The notes: generated by a model not told the origin, from the sequence alone. Shown: positions 29,021-38,707, counted from the stretch's first letter. The stretch is 64,000 nucleotides of DNA from Viridibacillus arvi (GCF_001274945.1 NZ_LILB01000001.1:1897012-1961011), one strand, 5' to 3'. Numbers and translations are program-made.

Positions 29021-30217
29021 TTATAGTCCCGCTTTTTCTTTTAAAACGGCAGCTTTATCTGTAGCTTCCCAAGGAACATTCAAATCTGTACGGCCGAAGT
29101 GACCATAAGCAGCTGTTTGTTTGTAGATTGGGCGACGTAGATCAAGCATTTTAATAATGCCAGCTGGGCGTAAATCAAATAATTCACGAACCCATTCAAC
29201 TAAATCTGCTTCTTTTACTTTTCCAGTACCAAATGTATCGATTGCAATTGAAACTGGTTGTGCAACACCAATTGCATAAGCCAGTTGTACTTCACAACGC
29301 TCAGCAAGTTCAGCTGCTACGATATTTTTCGCAACATAACGCGCTGCATAAGCTGCAGAACGGTCAACCTTAGTCGCATCCTTACCAGAGAAAGCACCGC
29401 CACCATGACGAGCATATCCACCATAAGTATCTACGATAATTTTGCGTCCCGTTAAGCCTGCATCACCTTTTGGTCCACCAATTACAAAACGACCAGTTGG
29501 GTTGATGAAGTATTTTGTTTTTTCGTCTAGTAATTCAGTAGGTACAACTGGAGCAATTACACGTGCTTGTAAATCCTCTTTAATCTGCTCTAATGTTACC
29601 TCTGGATCATGCTGAGTTGAAATAACAATTGTATCCACACGAACTGGACGATTATTTTCATCATATTCGATTGTTACTTGTGTTTTACCATCTGGACGTA
29701 AATAATCTAACTCTTTTGTTTTACGAACTTCTGTTAAACGTCGTGCTAACTTATGTGCCAAACTAATAGGTAGAGGCATTAACTCAGGTGTCTCGTTACA
29801 TGCGTATCCGAACATTAAACCTTGGTCACCTGCACCAATTGCTTCTATATCTTCATCTGTCATTGAGCCTTCGCGTGCTTCTAGTGCTTGGTCAACGCCT
29901 AATGCGATATCAGCTGATTGCTCACCGATTGCCGTTAAAACAGCTACGTTTTCGCCATCAAAGCCATATTTACCACGTGTATAGCCGATTTCCATTACCG
30001 TTTCACGAACGATTTTAGGAATATCAACATAAGTTGATGTTGTAATTTCTCCTGCTACTAATACAAGCCCTGTTGTTACTGTAGTTTCACACGCTACACG
30101 TGCATTCGGGTCTTTTGAAACGATTTCATCTAAAATGGCATCCGAAATTTGATCACAAATTTTATCTGGATGTCCTTCTGTTACACTCTCTGATGTAAAC
30201 AGTCGACGGTTTGTCAT
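29021..30217 (-). CDS. metK: S-adenosylmethionine synthetase
   Basis: 398 residues; makes SAM from methionine and ATP. The start [19 protein letters not shown] at 30217 has AGGAGG 7 nt upstream; the frame remains open upstream to 30370 but that part is leader. Signature hexapeptide region [12 protein letters not shown] and the P-loop-like GGGAFSGKD are present. Regulated by the SAM-I riboswitch at 30421-30600; about 200 nt of leader lie between its terminator and the start codon. Confidence 0.97.
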   Translation of the reverse strand: MTNRRLFTSESVTEGHPDKICDQISDAILDEIVSKDPNARVACETTVTTGLVLVAGEITTSTYVDIPKIVRETVMEIGYTRGKYGFDGENVAVLTAIGEQSADIALGVDQALEAREGSMTDEDIEAIGAGDQGLMFGYACNETPELMPLPISLAHKLARRLTEVRKTKELDYLRPDGKTQVTIEYDENNRPVRVDTIVISTQHDPEVTLEQIKEDLQARVIAPVVPTELLDEKTKYFINPTGRFVIGGPKGDAGLTGRKIIVDTYGGYARHGGGAFSGKDATKVDRSAAYAARYVAKNIVAAELAERCEVQLAYAIGVAQPVSIAIDTFGTGKVKEADLVEWVRELFDLRPAGIIKMLDLRRPIYKQTAAYGHFGRTDLNVPWEATDKAAVLKEKAGL

Positions 30218-30420
30218 TTGGTTTCCTCCTATTATCTGCGAGATTGCCTCGGAAATGATACGGTACTCATTACCCATGTTAGTTCTTTCCAGTAGGATTG
30301 AACGCCAAGCCGTTGCTGCCTTTAACACGAGGATTCTAGAAAGTGCCACTATATATAAATAGAACCGCATAAATTACATTTACTTATTAAAAATTTAGGA
30401 ATTGGTCTATTTTAAATAAA

Positions 30421-30600
30421 AAAACCCTTCCCCCCATTATTACTAATGAGTGGAAGGGAATAATTCATAAGCACCTTTCACTCTTATCGTTCAAGGATTA
30501 AATCCTTGCATCAGATTGAGCACCAGCGCATCACATAAAATCACAATGCAGGTTGCCGGGTTTCATAGGGCCTGACCCTCCACCAGCTCGGGATAAGAGT
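30421..30600 (-). promoter_or_regulatory. SAM-I (S-box) riboswitch with terminator, upstream of metK
   Basis: On the minus strand the aptamer runs 30600-30481: CTCTTATCC...GAGCTGGTGGAGGG...CCGGCAACCTGCA...GGTGCTCAATCTG, closed by GATAAGAG. It is followed by the terminator CCTTCC...GGAAGGG (30458-30425) and a T-run at about 30424-30418. SAM binding is expected to favour termination, lowering metK expression. Confidence 0.95.
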
Positions 30601-30696
30601 ATCCGTTCAATTTCTCATGTTAGAACATTATAGCTTAGTTGTCAACCTCTTTTTTATTTCTAAAAAAAAGTACAACTTTCATAGAAATTAAATGGT

Positions 30697-30736
30697 AATT
30701 AGTATAGATTATTTAGCTAAATGTGTTATACTAATT
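30697..30736. promoter_or_regulatory. Nested palindrome at the pckA promoter, candidate CcpN operator
   Basis: Perfect 10-bp outer arms AATTAGTATA / TATACTAATT (30697-30706, 30727-30736) surround a concentric 12-bp palindrome ATTTAGCTAAAT (30711-30722). The right half contains TGTGTTATACT (30722-30732), which fits the recalled CcpN consensus TRTGHYATAYW. The left half gives a 9/11 match on the other strand. CcpN represses pckA in B. subtilis under glycolytic conditions. The operator would overlap a -10 (TATACT). Confidence 0.55.
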
Positions 30737-30801
30737 TCCGAAATGAATTATAAATCCCCTCTAATAAGAGGAATAATATAAAAAGGATGGTACGTAAAAC
30801 G

Positions 30802-32388
30802 ATGAATTCAGTAGAAATTACGAATGAACTGAAGGAATTATTGAAAGGTGAAAATATTCTTGAACAACTTTCAGTACCACAATTAACAGAAAAAGCTACT
30901 TCACGCGGTGAGGCAATCCTAACTGTTGATGGTGCAGTCAGAGCAGTCACAGGAAAATATACAGGTCGTTCTCCTAAAGATAAATATATGGTTGAAGAAG
31001 ATAGTTCGAAAGACAAAATTGATTGGGGTAAAGTAAATAGACCAATTTCGTCGGATATCTTCGACTCATTATACACTAAAGTAATAAACTACTTAAAAGA
31101 AAAAGAAGAATTATTTGTATTTAAAGGTTTTGCAGGTGCAGACCCATCATCTCGTTTAGCTATTCGTGTAGTGAATGAATACGCTTGGCATAACCTATTT
31201 GCACATCAATTATTCATTCGTCCTACTGAAGAGGAATTAGAAACTCATGAAGCTGACTTCACTATCGTTTCTGCTCCAACTTTCAAAGCAGATCCAGCAG
31301 TAGACGGTACTGATTCAGAAACTTTCATTATCGTTTCCCTTGAAAAACGTATCATCCTTATTGGCGGAACTGAATACGCTGGAGAAATGAAAAAATCTAT
31401 TTTCAGTATCATGAATTACTTATTACCACAACAAGGTATTCTTTCAATGCACTGTTCAGCAAACGTTGGTGAAGCAGGCGATGTAGCATTATTCTTCGGT
31501 TTATCTGGAACTGGTAAAACAACTTTATCTGCAGATGCAGATCGTAAACTAATCGGTGATGATGAACATGGTTGGTCTGACAACGGTGTATTCAATATCG
31601 AAGGCGGTTGCTACGCTAAGACTATCAACCTTTCTAAAGAGAAAGAACCTGAAATCTACAATGCTATCAGTTTTGGTACTGTATTAGAAAACGTAGTAGT
31701 AGATGAAGAAACACGCATTCCTAACTACGATGATGTTTCGCTAACAGAAAATACACGTGTTGCTTACCCAATCCAAAATATCGAAAATATTGTTGATCCA
31801 TCTGTTGCAGGCCATCCTAAAACAATCATCTTCTTAACTGCAGATGCATTTGGCGTATTGCCTCCAATCAGTAAGTTATCAAAAGAGCAAGCAATGTATC
31901 ACTTCTTAAGTGGTTTCACATCTAAACTAGCAGGTACTGAGCGTGGCGTTACTTCACCTGAACCAGTATTTTCAACATGCTTCGGTTCTCCATTCTTACC
32001 TCTTCCAGCAACAGTTTACGCTGAGATGTTAGGTAACAAAATCGACGAACACGAAGTAAACGTTTTCTTAGTAAACACTGGTTGGACTGGTGGCGAGTAC
32101 GGTGTTGGTAACCGTATGAAACTTTCTTACACTCGTACAATGGTTCGCGCTGCAATCGACGGTAAACTAAATAACGTCTTTACTGAAAAAGATGCTATCT
32201 TCGGATTAGAAATGCCTGTAGCTATTGAAGGTGTTCCTACTGAAGTATTAAATCCACGTAACGCTTGGGAAGATAAAGAAGCTTATGATCAAAAAGCTTC
32301 TGCACTTGCTGGCATGTTCCGAGAAAACTTCAAAAAATTCGGTGTTGTATCAGAAGATATCGTGAAAAATGGCGGTCCTATCGCTTAA
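30802..32388 (+). CDS. pckA: Phosphoenolpyruvate carboxykinase (ATP)
   Basis: 528 residues; converts oxaloacetate to PEP for gluconeogenesis. The kinase-1a motif [13 protein letters not shown] lies near residue 235, followed by DDEHGWSD (metal ligand) and EGGCYAKTI. The start MNSVEIT at 30802 matches the start and length of the B. subtilis protein; an in-frame ATG at 30787 lacks proper SD spacing. Strong codon bias, typical of a highly expressed gene. Confidence 0.97.
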   Translation: MNSVEITNELKELLKGENILEQLSVPQLTEKATSRGEAILTVDGAVRAVTGKYTGRSPKDKYMVEEDSSKDKIDWGKVNRPISSDIFDSLYTKVINYLKEKEELFVFKGFAGADPSSRLAIRVVNEYAWHNLFAHQLFIRPTEEELETHEADFTIVSAPTFKADPAVDGTDSETFIIVSLEKRIILIGGTEYAGEMKKSIFSIMNYLLPQQGILSMHCSANVGEAGDVALFFGLSGTGKTTLSADADRKLIGDDEHGWSDNGVFNIEGGCYAKTINLSKEKEPEIYNAISFGTVLENVVVDEETRIPNYDDVSLTENTRVAYPIQNIENIVDPSVAGHPKTIIFLTADAFGVLPPISKLSKEQAMYHFLSGFTSKLAGTERGVTSPEPVFSTCFGSPFLPLPATVYAEMLGNKIDEHEVNVFLVNTGWTGGEYGVGNRMKLSYTRTMVRAAIDGKLNNVFTEKDAIFGLEMPVAIEGVPTEVLNPRNAWEDKEAYDQKASALAGMFRENFKKFGVVSEDIVKNGGPIA

Positions 32389-32403
32389 TTCATCCAATAT
32401 AAC

Positions 32404-32432
32404 AAAAAGACCACTCTTCGAGTGGTCTTTTT
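32404..32432. terminator. Terminator of pckA
   Basis: Perfect stem AAAAAGACCACTC / GAGTGGTCTTTTT with a 3-nt loop. Confidence 0.9.
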
Positions 32433-32462
32433 ATTTTAAAATATGTATAAATTGAAAAGACC

Positions 32463-32521
32463 GTTGATTTCCACTACGGTGGGCGCAAGCCGCGGGAGCC
32501 GCGATCTCCGCTCCAATCAAC
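32463..32521. repeat. GC-rich dispersed-repeat-like element
   Basis: A 59-bp GC-rich island in AT-rich intergenic DNA, bounded by GTTGATT / AATCAAC inverted ends and containing GGTGGGCGC and CCGCGGGAGCCGCG. Its layout (GTTGATTTCC... CCGCTCCAATCAAC) resembles a recurrent intergenic repeat I recall from Bacillaceae/Lysinibacillus genomes, here apparently a shortened copy. Function unknown. 32389-32627 otherwise holds only the pckA terminator. Confidence 0.55.
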
Positions 32522-32627
32522 TTCACATATAATATATACAAATCTTTCGAAGTTAGAAAATGATGGCGAATATAATTCGAAGATGCTACTTATTTAGAGT
32601 GGCCAATAATTAATTTTAGCCCCCAAA

Positions 32628-32819
32628 TTACACAAACACATTAATTATCCCTAACACCATATTCAAAACAATAAAAATTAAAATAATTGTAATAATACGA
32701 TGCAATGTAAAAACCTCTACTTCTTTATCTTTATAACGCTCATAAAGAATCCATAAAACAATTACTCCTAATAAATAAATTAAATTAAATGCTAAATATA
32801 CAATCTTAAAAATAGTCAA
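32628..32819 (-). CDS. Hypothetical small membrane protein
   Basis: 63 residues with two hydrophobic segments (about 5-24 and 43-62) separated by a charged loop (YERYKDKEVEVF), an organisation suggesting a real two-helix membrane protein. The start would be TTG 32819 with only a weak site (AGGTG 13 nt upstream). Family not recognised. It could be non-coding. Confidence 0.45.
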   Translation of the reverse strand: MTIFKIVYLAFNLIYLLGVIVLWILYERYKDKEVEVFTLHRIITIILIFIVLNMVLGIINVFV

Positions 32820-32912
32820 CTTTTCAAAAACACCTGTCTTTTTTCTGAGTTAAATCAGCTTTTTTAAAATAAAATGGTTGGTGAAAATATGTTATGTATA
32901 GATACGTAGCGG

Positions 32913-33120
32913 GCATTCAAAACGTATGCGAATGATAAAGAGTTTACGCGCTATCGATTTAAAACGATTGCAGAATGATCAAAAGGCATTTATCATAAAA
33001 AAAACTTACGCCCAATAAAAGAATCAAGCGCAACGATTCTCTTAAGAAAAATGATATTGCTTTTTCGCAATACGACTAAGCAACACAACAAAGACCATTC
33101 TTTTCCTTATATTCATTTAC
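32913..33120 (+). pseudogene. Possible decayed coding stretch
   Basis: The plus strand reads as a plausible protein from 32913 (AFKTYANDKEFTRYRFKTIAE), a TGA at 32976, then continues in frame (SKGIYHKKNLRPIKESSAT) without start codon or SD. Base composition is richer in GC than its flanks. This may be a fragment of a lost gene or mobile element, or chance. No intact gene is seen in 32820-33204. Confidence 0.2.
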
Positions 33121-33162
33121 TATAAAAAAACAGGGCGGAGTATCTTAAATAATAATCAAACA

Positions 33163-33198
33163 AAAAACATTCAGGATATGAACATTCTGAATGTTTTT
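33163..33198 (-). terminator. Terminator of the 152-residue hypothetical gene
   Basis: Stem AAAAACATTCAG / CTGAATGTTTTT; T-run on the minus strand. Confidence 0.8.
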
Positions 33199-33204
33199 GT
33201 TATA

Positions 33205-33663
33205 TTATTCAACATCAACATCATAAAATACTGCCTCTGTATGAGGATTAGAAAATTGTTGTATCACTTCTTCAGAATATGCTCCTGTGACTTTATTAAA
33301 GCGTACCTCAAAGCCGTAATCCCTAACCTCTATTCTGCCATTCCCATCTTCATCATAATAGCGCATAGAGAACCATTTTAATTTCCCCTCTTTACTAGCA
33401 GCATGATTTTTTAAAAATGTACGGTTATCATCTTTTAAGGGAATTCTTTGGATTTTTATAAGACCTTCATCTTTAGAGACATCTGCTATTTTTTCCAATT
33501 CTTCAATAACCCCATGTTCTTCTTGCCAACTTTGAATTTCTACAACTACACACTCTTTTGTGAATTCATCGCAAAGAATTGCCCAAAATGGATATGTTTC
33601 CTCAAAACTTGCATCAACTTTTACTTTTTCCGGGTCGACTGTTATTTTTACATAACCTAGCAT
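33205..33663 (-). CDS. Hypothetical protein with an EF-hand-like loop
   Basis: 152 residues, soluble, acidic; family not recognised. Residues 104-115 (DEDGNGRIEVRD) fit the canonical 12-residue EF-hand calcium loop (acidic at 1, 3, 5, Gly at 6, Ile at 8, acidic at 12), but no flanking helices or second hand are obvious. GGGGTG precedes ATG. It follows ytmA by 4 bp, so the two are co-transcribed. Confidence 0.75.
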   Translation of the reverse strand: MLGYVKITVDPEKVKVDASFEETYPFWAILCDEFTKECVVVEIQSWQEEHGVIEELEKIADVSKDEGLIKIQRIPLKDDNRTFLKNHAASKEGKLKWFSMRYYDEDGNGRIEVRDYGFEVRFNKVTGAYSEEVIQQFSNPHTEAVFYDVDVE

Positions 33664-33667
33664 AAGT

Positions 33668-34459
33668 TCACCCCTTTTGGAGTTTCATCCAATTGCATGC
33701 GCTCGTAACCATTTTGTGATTGACTGCACTAGGGAAAAAATGAGTATAGTCATTAAAATACCAAGTTTCTACATGCTTATTAAATGCCTTTAAGCTTTCT
33801 TCAAGCAATAAAGCATGATGCAATCCAACGTTCTCATCCTTTTTACCATGAATAATTAATACCGGTGTATTTAATTTATTTATCTCCGCAATTGGTGAAC
33901 GCTCTTCATATGCCTCAGGTATCTTAGAAGGTGACCCGCCTATTACCCTTTTCATCATTCTGCGCATATCTATACGTTCTTCATACGTAAATTTAGGATT
34001 AGAAACGCCTGCCCAAGTCACAATAGATGTAATGTCATCTCGCAAAATCCCAGTCCAAAGCGCCATCAAACCGCCTCTAGAAAATGCGAATATATGAATG
34101 CGATGTGTATGACAATATTGTTTTAATACATCGACACCGTTTACTGCATCATAACGGTCATTTCCACCAAATTCATCTCGACCTTCTCCCCCACGATTTC
34201 CGCGGTAATACGGCGCAAAAACAACTAATCCTTGCGATGCAAATTGCGCAATACGAGCAGGTCGAACCATACCAATACCTTGCATACCACCACGTAGATA
34301 GAGTAGTCCTTCATAAATACCCTTTGCGACTGGCTCTGCAAGTAATCCTTTCACTCGTAAACCTTCTGACCAATATGTAATTTCAGTTAGACGAACTTTG
34401 GGATTTGGAGACGGATAATCACGACGACTTTCAACGAAGCCATTTATCTTCACGCTCAC
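33668..34459 (-). CDS. ytmA: Alpha/beta-hydrolase, peptidase S9 (YtmA-like)
   Basis: 263 residues of prolyl-oligopeptidase-like fold. The nucleophile elbow is FSRGG (about 127-131, in FAFSRGGLMALW), the acid is in IIHGKKDENVG and the His in DYTHFF. Starts at GTG (34459, or 34453), inside the 3' end of ytkD, overlapping by 29 nt in another frame, so translation is probably coupled. Same gene neighbour relationship as in B. subtilis (ytkD, ytmA). Substrate unknown. Confidence 0.85.
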   Translation of the reverse strand: MSVKINGFVESRRDYPSPNPKVRLTEITYWSEGLRVKGLLAEPVAKGIYEGLLYLRGGMQGIGMVRPARIAQFASQGLVVFAPYYRGNRGGEGRDEFGGNDRYDAVNGVDVLKQYCHTHRIHIFAFSRGGLMALWTGILRDDITSIVTWAGVSNPKFTYEERIDMRRMMKRVIGGSPSKIPEAYEERSPIAEINKLNTPVLIIHGKKDENVGLHHALLLEESLKAFNKHVETWYFNDYTHFFPSAVNHKMVTSACNWMKLQKG

Positions 34460-34904
34460 TCACCTTCTCCAACATTTTTTTCATCCCTGCATCTTTCATG
34501 TAGAAGCTTAGTCGATCACTATTATGTAACTCTTCATCCGATAGCAATACAGCTCCATTCGTTTCAAATTTTCGCTGAATGTCATCAATTTTCAAGACAT
34601 TTGCCACATAAACTGCTTTACTAAATGGACACTCATCATGAACATAGTATGTTGCTAACCACTCTATCTCATGAATGATGGCACCGGTTTCTTCATATAC
34701 TTCCCTTTCAGCAGCTTGTTCTAACGTCTCTTCTCCTTCTACTTTACCACCTGGAAATTCAAGGCCCCGTTTTGGATGATCCGTTAATAACCACTGTTCA
34801 TGATATTTAGCCAAAACTAGTACATGCTTAGGCGCCATGTTAAAAGCATTTTTCTTAAAAGATAATTCAACACCATTGCCGTTTAAATCCGTAAATGTAA
34901 ACAT
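34431..34904 (-). CDS. ytkD: Nudix hydrolase (YtkD, nucleoside triphosphatase)
   Basis: 157 residues. A complete Nudix box (GX5EX7REUXEEXGU) is seen as GGKVEGEETLEQAAEREVYE followed by ETG. YtkD hydrolyses 8-oxo-dGTP/oxidised guanosine triphosphates and can act on RNA 5' triphosphates in B. subtilis. The ATG start at 34904 (MFTFTDLNG) has GGGAG upstream; an in-frame GTG at 34916 overlaps that site. Confidence 0.88.
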   Translation of the reverse strand: MFTFTDLNGNGVELSFKKNAFNMAPKHVLVLAKYHEQWLLTDHPKRGLEFPGGKVEGEETLEQAAEREVYEETGAIIHEIEWLATYYVHDECPFSKAVYVANVLKIDDIQRKFETNGAVLLSDEELHNSDRLSFYMKDAGMKKMLEKVSEREDKWLR

Positions 34905-34955
34905 ACCTTCGATCACTCCCTATTGCTCTAAGTGTAACGAAGGTATGTTTTTCAA

Positions 34956-35267
34956 TCAACTATAATATGGCATTTGTTCAATTAGTTGCTTCGTTTCAGT
35001 ATCACCAAATTCGTGAACTAGTGCATACAGTTTCTTTAAACGTAGATCAACTTCATCGTTTTCCTGATCTAAATGGTATGGAATGTAAGGTAATTGAGCT
35101 CTCCATATACTCTTCCCATCAAAGTATTCCGCTTGATTAAATAGTTGGTCAAAAATTTTTATATATTGAGGTTCAATCTGAAGTTTAAATTCCCATGGGG
35201 ATTCGTCAGGGGAAGTATAGTAACGCTGATTTGCAATCGAAACGTAAAGTGTAATGGGTTTATTCAT
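34956..35267 (-). CDS. Hypothetical protein, 103 residues
   Basis: Small soluble, acidic protein (NKPITLYVSIANQRYY N-terminus; Tyr-rich, ends MPYYS). GAGG lies 8 nt before ATG 35267; another ATG one codon earlier is less well spaced. It sits upstream of ytkD with 51 bp between, likely same transcript. No domain recognised. Confidence 0.7.
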   Translation of the reverse strand: MNKPITLYVSIANQRYYTSPDESPWEFKLQIEPQYIKIFDQLFNQAEYFDGKSIWRAQLPYIPYHLDQENDEVDLRLKKLYALVHEFGDTETKQLIEQMPYYS

Positions 35268-35298
35268 CATATCATCCTCTTTTTTAATATAGGATAAC

Positions 35299-35460
35299 CT
35301 AATCTAAATCAATTATACTTTGACGTCCAGCAAACATAGCAATATTCACTTGTTGATCAATAGAGAAAGGTTGTTTATGTAAGGCATCTAAAACTATTTT
35401 CATTAATGTTTCATAAAAGCATTTCTAAATGATGCTCTTCACTGATAAACGTAGTATGAA
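35299..35460 (-). pseudogene. Possible frameshifted small gene remnant
   Basis: The minus strand encodes IHTTFISEEHHLEMLL ending at a TGA. In a shifted frame it then encodes CFYETLMKIVLDALHKQPFS and a further 20 residues to ISIDLD-like end and TAG at 35301. Together they look like one about 55-residue protein broken by a single-base shift. No SD or homologue recognised. 35271-35589 otherwise holds only the metE terminator. Confidence 0.3.
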
Positions 35461-35474
35461 TAAAATGTAAAAAC

Positions 35475-35504
35475 CCACCTTTACTAATCTTTAAGTAAAG
35501 GCGG
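35475..35504 (-). terminator. Terminator downstream of metE
   Basis: Stem CCACCTTTACT / AGTAAAGGCGG and a minus-strand GGTTTTTAC run, about 85 bp after the metE stop. Confidence 0.72.
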
Positions 35505-35589
35505 ATTCAAAGTTTTTATTTTCTTTCTCAATCAACTTATATCAAATTCAATTTTTCCACAAATTGGATTAAGGCTTGAATGATGCTCT

Positions 35590-37878
35590 TTAGTTTACAC
35601 GTTGTACGCTTCGTTTTCTTAACAATTTCGCAGTGTCTACCATTATCTCAAGTGCTGCTAAAGTTTCATCGGTTTTTCGTGTTTTTAAACCACAATCCGG
35701 ATTAATCCAGCACTGTTCTGGTGAGAGAACTTCAAGACTGTCATTTACTACAGCTACCATTTCATCTATTTCAGGAATTCTTGGACTATGAATATCGTAT
35801 ACACCTAAACCAATACTATTTGTATATGTTGCATTTTTGAAAGCCTCAATAATTTCACCATGACTTTTCGATGTTTCAATTGAAATAACATCCGCATCAA
35901 GTGCACGAATTGGCTCAATAAAATCATTAAATTCACAATAACACATATGCGTATGAATTTGTGTCTCATCCTCGACTCCTGAAGTAGCTAATTTAAAGGC
36001 ATCAACGGACCAATCCAAATAAGCATCATGTTTTGAAGCTTTTAATGGTAAACCCTCTCTAAGTGCAGGTTCATCTACTTGAATAATACGAATACCAGCA
36101 GTCTCTAATGCTTCAATTTCCTTACGTAGTGCTAAGGCAATTTGTTGAGCTACTATACTACGTGGAACATCATCACGAACAAATGACCAATTTAAAATTG
36201 TAATAGGCCCAGTCAACATACCTTTAACAGGTTTAGTTGTTAACGATTGTGCGTACACTGTTTCGTCGAGCGTCATTGGTTTTTCCCACCTAACATCTCC
36301 ATAAATAATTGGTGGTTTAACGCAACGTGATCCATATGAAACGACCCACCCTTTTTCTGTAAATGCAAATCCTACAAGCTTTTCTCCAAAGTATTCAACC
36401 ATATCTGTTCTTTCAAATTCACCATGAACTAAAACATCAAGTTCTAGTTTTTCTTGGTACGCAATCCATTTTCTTATTTCATTTTTTATGAAATTATCAT
36501 GTTGTTCCTTATCAATTAGTCCTTTTTTCAGCTGTGAACGATTGCTCTTCACTTCAGCTGTTTGCGGGAAGCTACCAATTGTTGTTGTAGGAAAGTCTGG
36601 TAGTTGTAAAAGCTTTTGCTGACGATCTTTTCGAATAGCATATGCTGATTGACGTGTTATTTGAATTTCACTCAACCTTTTAATATTCTTCTGTACTTCT
36701 TCTTGTTGACGTACTAAACTGCTATTTAGCAATTCTCTTGTCAATCGGTTTTGTTCAAAAGCCTCTTGATTAGCATCACGTTTATTTGTCAAAGCGTTCT
36801 TCAAAATAGCTAACTCTTGTAACTTTTCGTTAGCAAATGCTAAGTTTTCATATAGCTCTTTAGGTAATTTAGTTTCTGCGGTTAAACTTACTGGCACATG
36901 CATTAGGCTACATGACGGCTGAATCCACAGATGATCAGGGGAAACTAAACTTTCTAATTCAATTAGTAATTTAAATGATTGTTGTAAAGGAGTAATCCAA
37001 ATGTCACGACCATTAATAATGCCCGCGGCTAGAACTTTATCGTTTGGAAATCCATATTTTTTGATATTAGAAACATTCTCTTCTAGACCATGTACAAAGT
37101 CTAGCCCGATGCCTGCTACAGGTAATTTAATCAATTCTTCATACCATTCTGCTGACTCAAAATATGTTTGTAATAGCAAATTGCTGGTGTAATTAGCAGT
37201 GTTTAGTTGTTCATATATTTCTGAGATTATTTTCATATCTCCCTTAGATAAAGAAGTTGATAGAATTGGTTCTTCTATTTGAATCCATTTTGCACCGGCT
37301 GCAGAAAGTTCACTCAACAGTTGACTATAGACATTGATTAACTGAAGTAAATATGACGGCTTATTCAGCGTAGCAACTTCTTTTGTTAAAAAATAAAATG
37401 TTCCTGGGCCTATGATGGTAGGCTTTAGCTCTGCATTAAAGTTTTCCTTCGCTTCTAAATAATAGCGCAATGGTTTATTGTCCAATAATTTTAAAGTTTG
37501 TCCTTCATACTCAGGTACAATATAGTGATAATTCGTATTAAACCACTTTGTCATTTCACTTGCAGGAGCAGATTGATTTCCACGTGCCATCGCGTAGTAA
37601 GTTTCTAGAGATACTAAATCTGAATTCCATTTATAACGTGCAGGAATAATTCCAAACATTGCTGCTAAATCTAACATGCGATCGTAGTATGTAAAATCAC
37701 CTACGGTTACTAAGTCAATCTTTGCATCTAGCTGAACTTGAATATTTGCTAATCTATACTCTTTCATCTGTACTTCGAATTGTTGTTCACTTATTTCTTT
37801 TGACCAAAAAGCTTCGATAGTTTTTTTCCATTCACGATAAGGCCCGATATATGGATATCCAATAACTGTACTTTTCAT
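35590..37878 (-). CDS. metE: Cobalamin-independent methionine synthase
   Basis: 762 residues; transfers methyl from 5-methyltetrahydropteroyl-triglutamate to homocysteine. The C-terminal zinc site is seen as HTHMCYCEF and NPDCGLKTRK, and the catalytic domain begins at PDFPTTTIGSFPQT. The start at 37878 has GGAGG 8 nt upstream. A cobalamin riboswitch precedes it, consistent with shutting off MetE when B12 allows MetH to work. Confidence 0.96.
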   Translation of the reverse strand: MKSTVIGYPYIGPYREWKKTIEAFWSKEISEQQFEVQMKEYRLANIQVQLDAKIDLVTVGDFTYYDRMLDLAAMFGIIPARYKWNSDLVSLETYYAMARGNQSAPASEMTKWFNTNYHYIVPEYEGQTLKLLDNKPLRYYLEAKENFNAELKPTIIGPGTFYFLTKEVATLNKPSYLLQLINVYSQLLSELSAAGAKWIQIEEPILSTSLSKGDMKIISEIYEQLNTANYTSNLLLQTYFESAEWYEELIKLPVAGIGLDFVHGLEENVSNIKKYGFPNDKVLAAGIINGRDIWITPLQQSFKLLIELESLVSPDHLWIQPSCSLMHVPVSLTAETKLPKELYENLAFANEKLQELAILKNALTNKRDANQEAFEQNRLTRELLNSSLVRQQEEVQKNIKRLSEIQITRQSAYAIRKDRQQKLLQLPDFPTTTIGSFPQTAEVKSNRSQLKKGLIDKEQHDNFIKNEIRKWIAYQEKLELDVLVHGEFERTDMVEYFGEKLVGFAFTEKGWVVSYGSRCVKPPIIYGDVRWEKPMTLDETVYAQSLTTKPVKGMLTGPITILNWSFVRDDVPRSIVAQQIALALRKEIEALETAGIRIIQVDEPALREGLPLKASKHDAYLDWSVDAFKLATSGVEDETQIHTHMCYCEFNDFIEPIRALDADVISIETSKSHGEIIEAFKNATYTNSIGLGVYDIHSPRIPEIDEMVAVVNDSLEVLSPEQCWINPDCGLKTRKTDETLAALEIMVDTAKLLRKRSVQRVN

Positions 37879-37904
37879 CTTTCCATCCTCCAATTCAATA
37901 AAAA

Positions 37905-37939
37905 AACCACCATCTAATGAAAAACATTAAAAGGTGGTT
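37905..37939 (-). terminator. Intrinsic terminator of the metE riboswitch
   Basis: Minus strand: AACCACC...GGTGGTT outer stem and TAATG/CATTA inner stem, then TTTTTTT directly before the metE SD. Probably the expression platform, although it lies about 160 nt after the aptamer. Confidence 0.75.
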
Positions 37940-38059
37940 GATGATTTTTAAAATAGTAAATACCGAAAAAAATCAGGAATAATAAATGAAGACACACTAT
38001 TCCCTTTCAAATTCGCTTATCGTACTAGGATATAATAATCCTTGAAAAAAATCTCTCTA

Positions 38060-38264
38060 ACACCCCCTATCCGCGTAGGTTTTTTGGTGTGTACTAAACT
38101 AAGGCAGGTCTCCTGGCTTGTCATCATCGCTTACTTTTCCTTCCCATTACAAATCTAACAGTGGATTTAAAAGTTTGCTCCTACATACAGTTGCGGGACA
38201 GCATCGGATTCTAACCGATTTCCCTTTTAAGCGACTATCAATTTAAAATAGCGCACCTTAGCCT
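38060..38264 (-). promoter_or_regulatory. Cobalamin (AdoCbl) riboswitch 1, upstream of metE
   Basis: The minus strand contains the B12 box GCCAGGAGACCTGCC (38117-38103), GGGAA and CCCGCAACTGTA conserved core segments, and a P1 helix CTAAGG/CCTTAG. A following hairpin ACACC...GGTGT (38090-38060) could be the kissing/regulatory element. 130 nt (38103-38232) are identical to riboswitch 2. Confidence 0.92.
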
Positions 38265-38395
38265 ACACGATATTTAATTGTTCACTTACTATAACACACA
38301 AACTTTAATTTGTTCGGTATATTCAAAATTTAAAGATAATTATATTTTATATGATTACCAAACCGTTAAATTTAGTTTTTCAGTATAAATGTCAG

Positions 38396-38641
38396 TTACA
38401 CTTTCATCTTTTCTTCAATACTAACTTCAATCAAATCATGTGGGTAATATACCAGTTCGCTATACACACTTGAATATGCCTTTTCTAGTTTACCTAATTC
38501 TTCTTCAATATTTTCAATTCTACTATTTTCAATGGAGCTTTCAATCATGTTTTTCGCCTGCAATAAAGTACAAACTGTATCTGTAACTTGTGAAAGCATC
38601 ACCATCGATTTTAACTGTAATTTAAACTCTTCAATATTCAT
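38396..38641 (-). CDS. Hypothetical helical protein, 81 residues
   Basis: Small, acidic, predicted almost entirely helical, with heptad-like Leu/Ile spacing (KLEKAYSSVYSELVYY). AGGGGA lies 6 nt before ATG. It lies downstream of riboswitch 2 and of the 51-residue ORF, but a terminator at 38672-38699 intervenes, so it may rely on read-through or its own promoter. Function unknown. Confidence 0.6.
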   Translation of the reverse strand: MNIEEFKLQLKSMVMLSQVTDTVCTLLQAKNMIESSIENSRIENIEEELGKLEKAYSSVYSELVYYPHDLIEVSIEEKMKV

Positions 38642-38671
38642 TCTTATTCCCCTTATCTGTTCATTAAAAAA

Positions 38672-38699
38672 ACACCTTTTATCAATTAATAAAAGATGT
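38672..38699 (-). terminator. Terminator after the riboswitch-linked small ORF
   Basis: Stem ACACCTTTTAT / ATAAAAGATGT with a minus-strand TTTTTTT run. Confidence 0.8.
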
Positions 38700-38707
38700 T
38701 TTTATGA

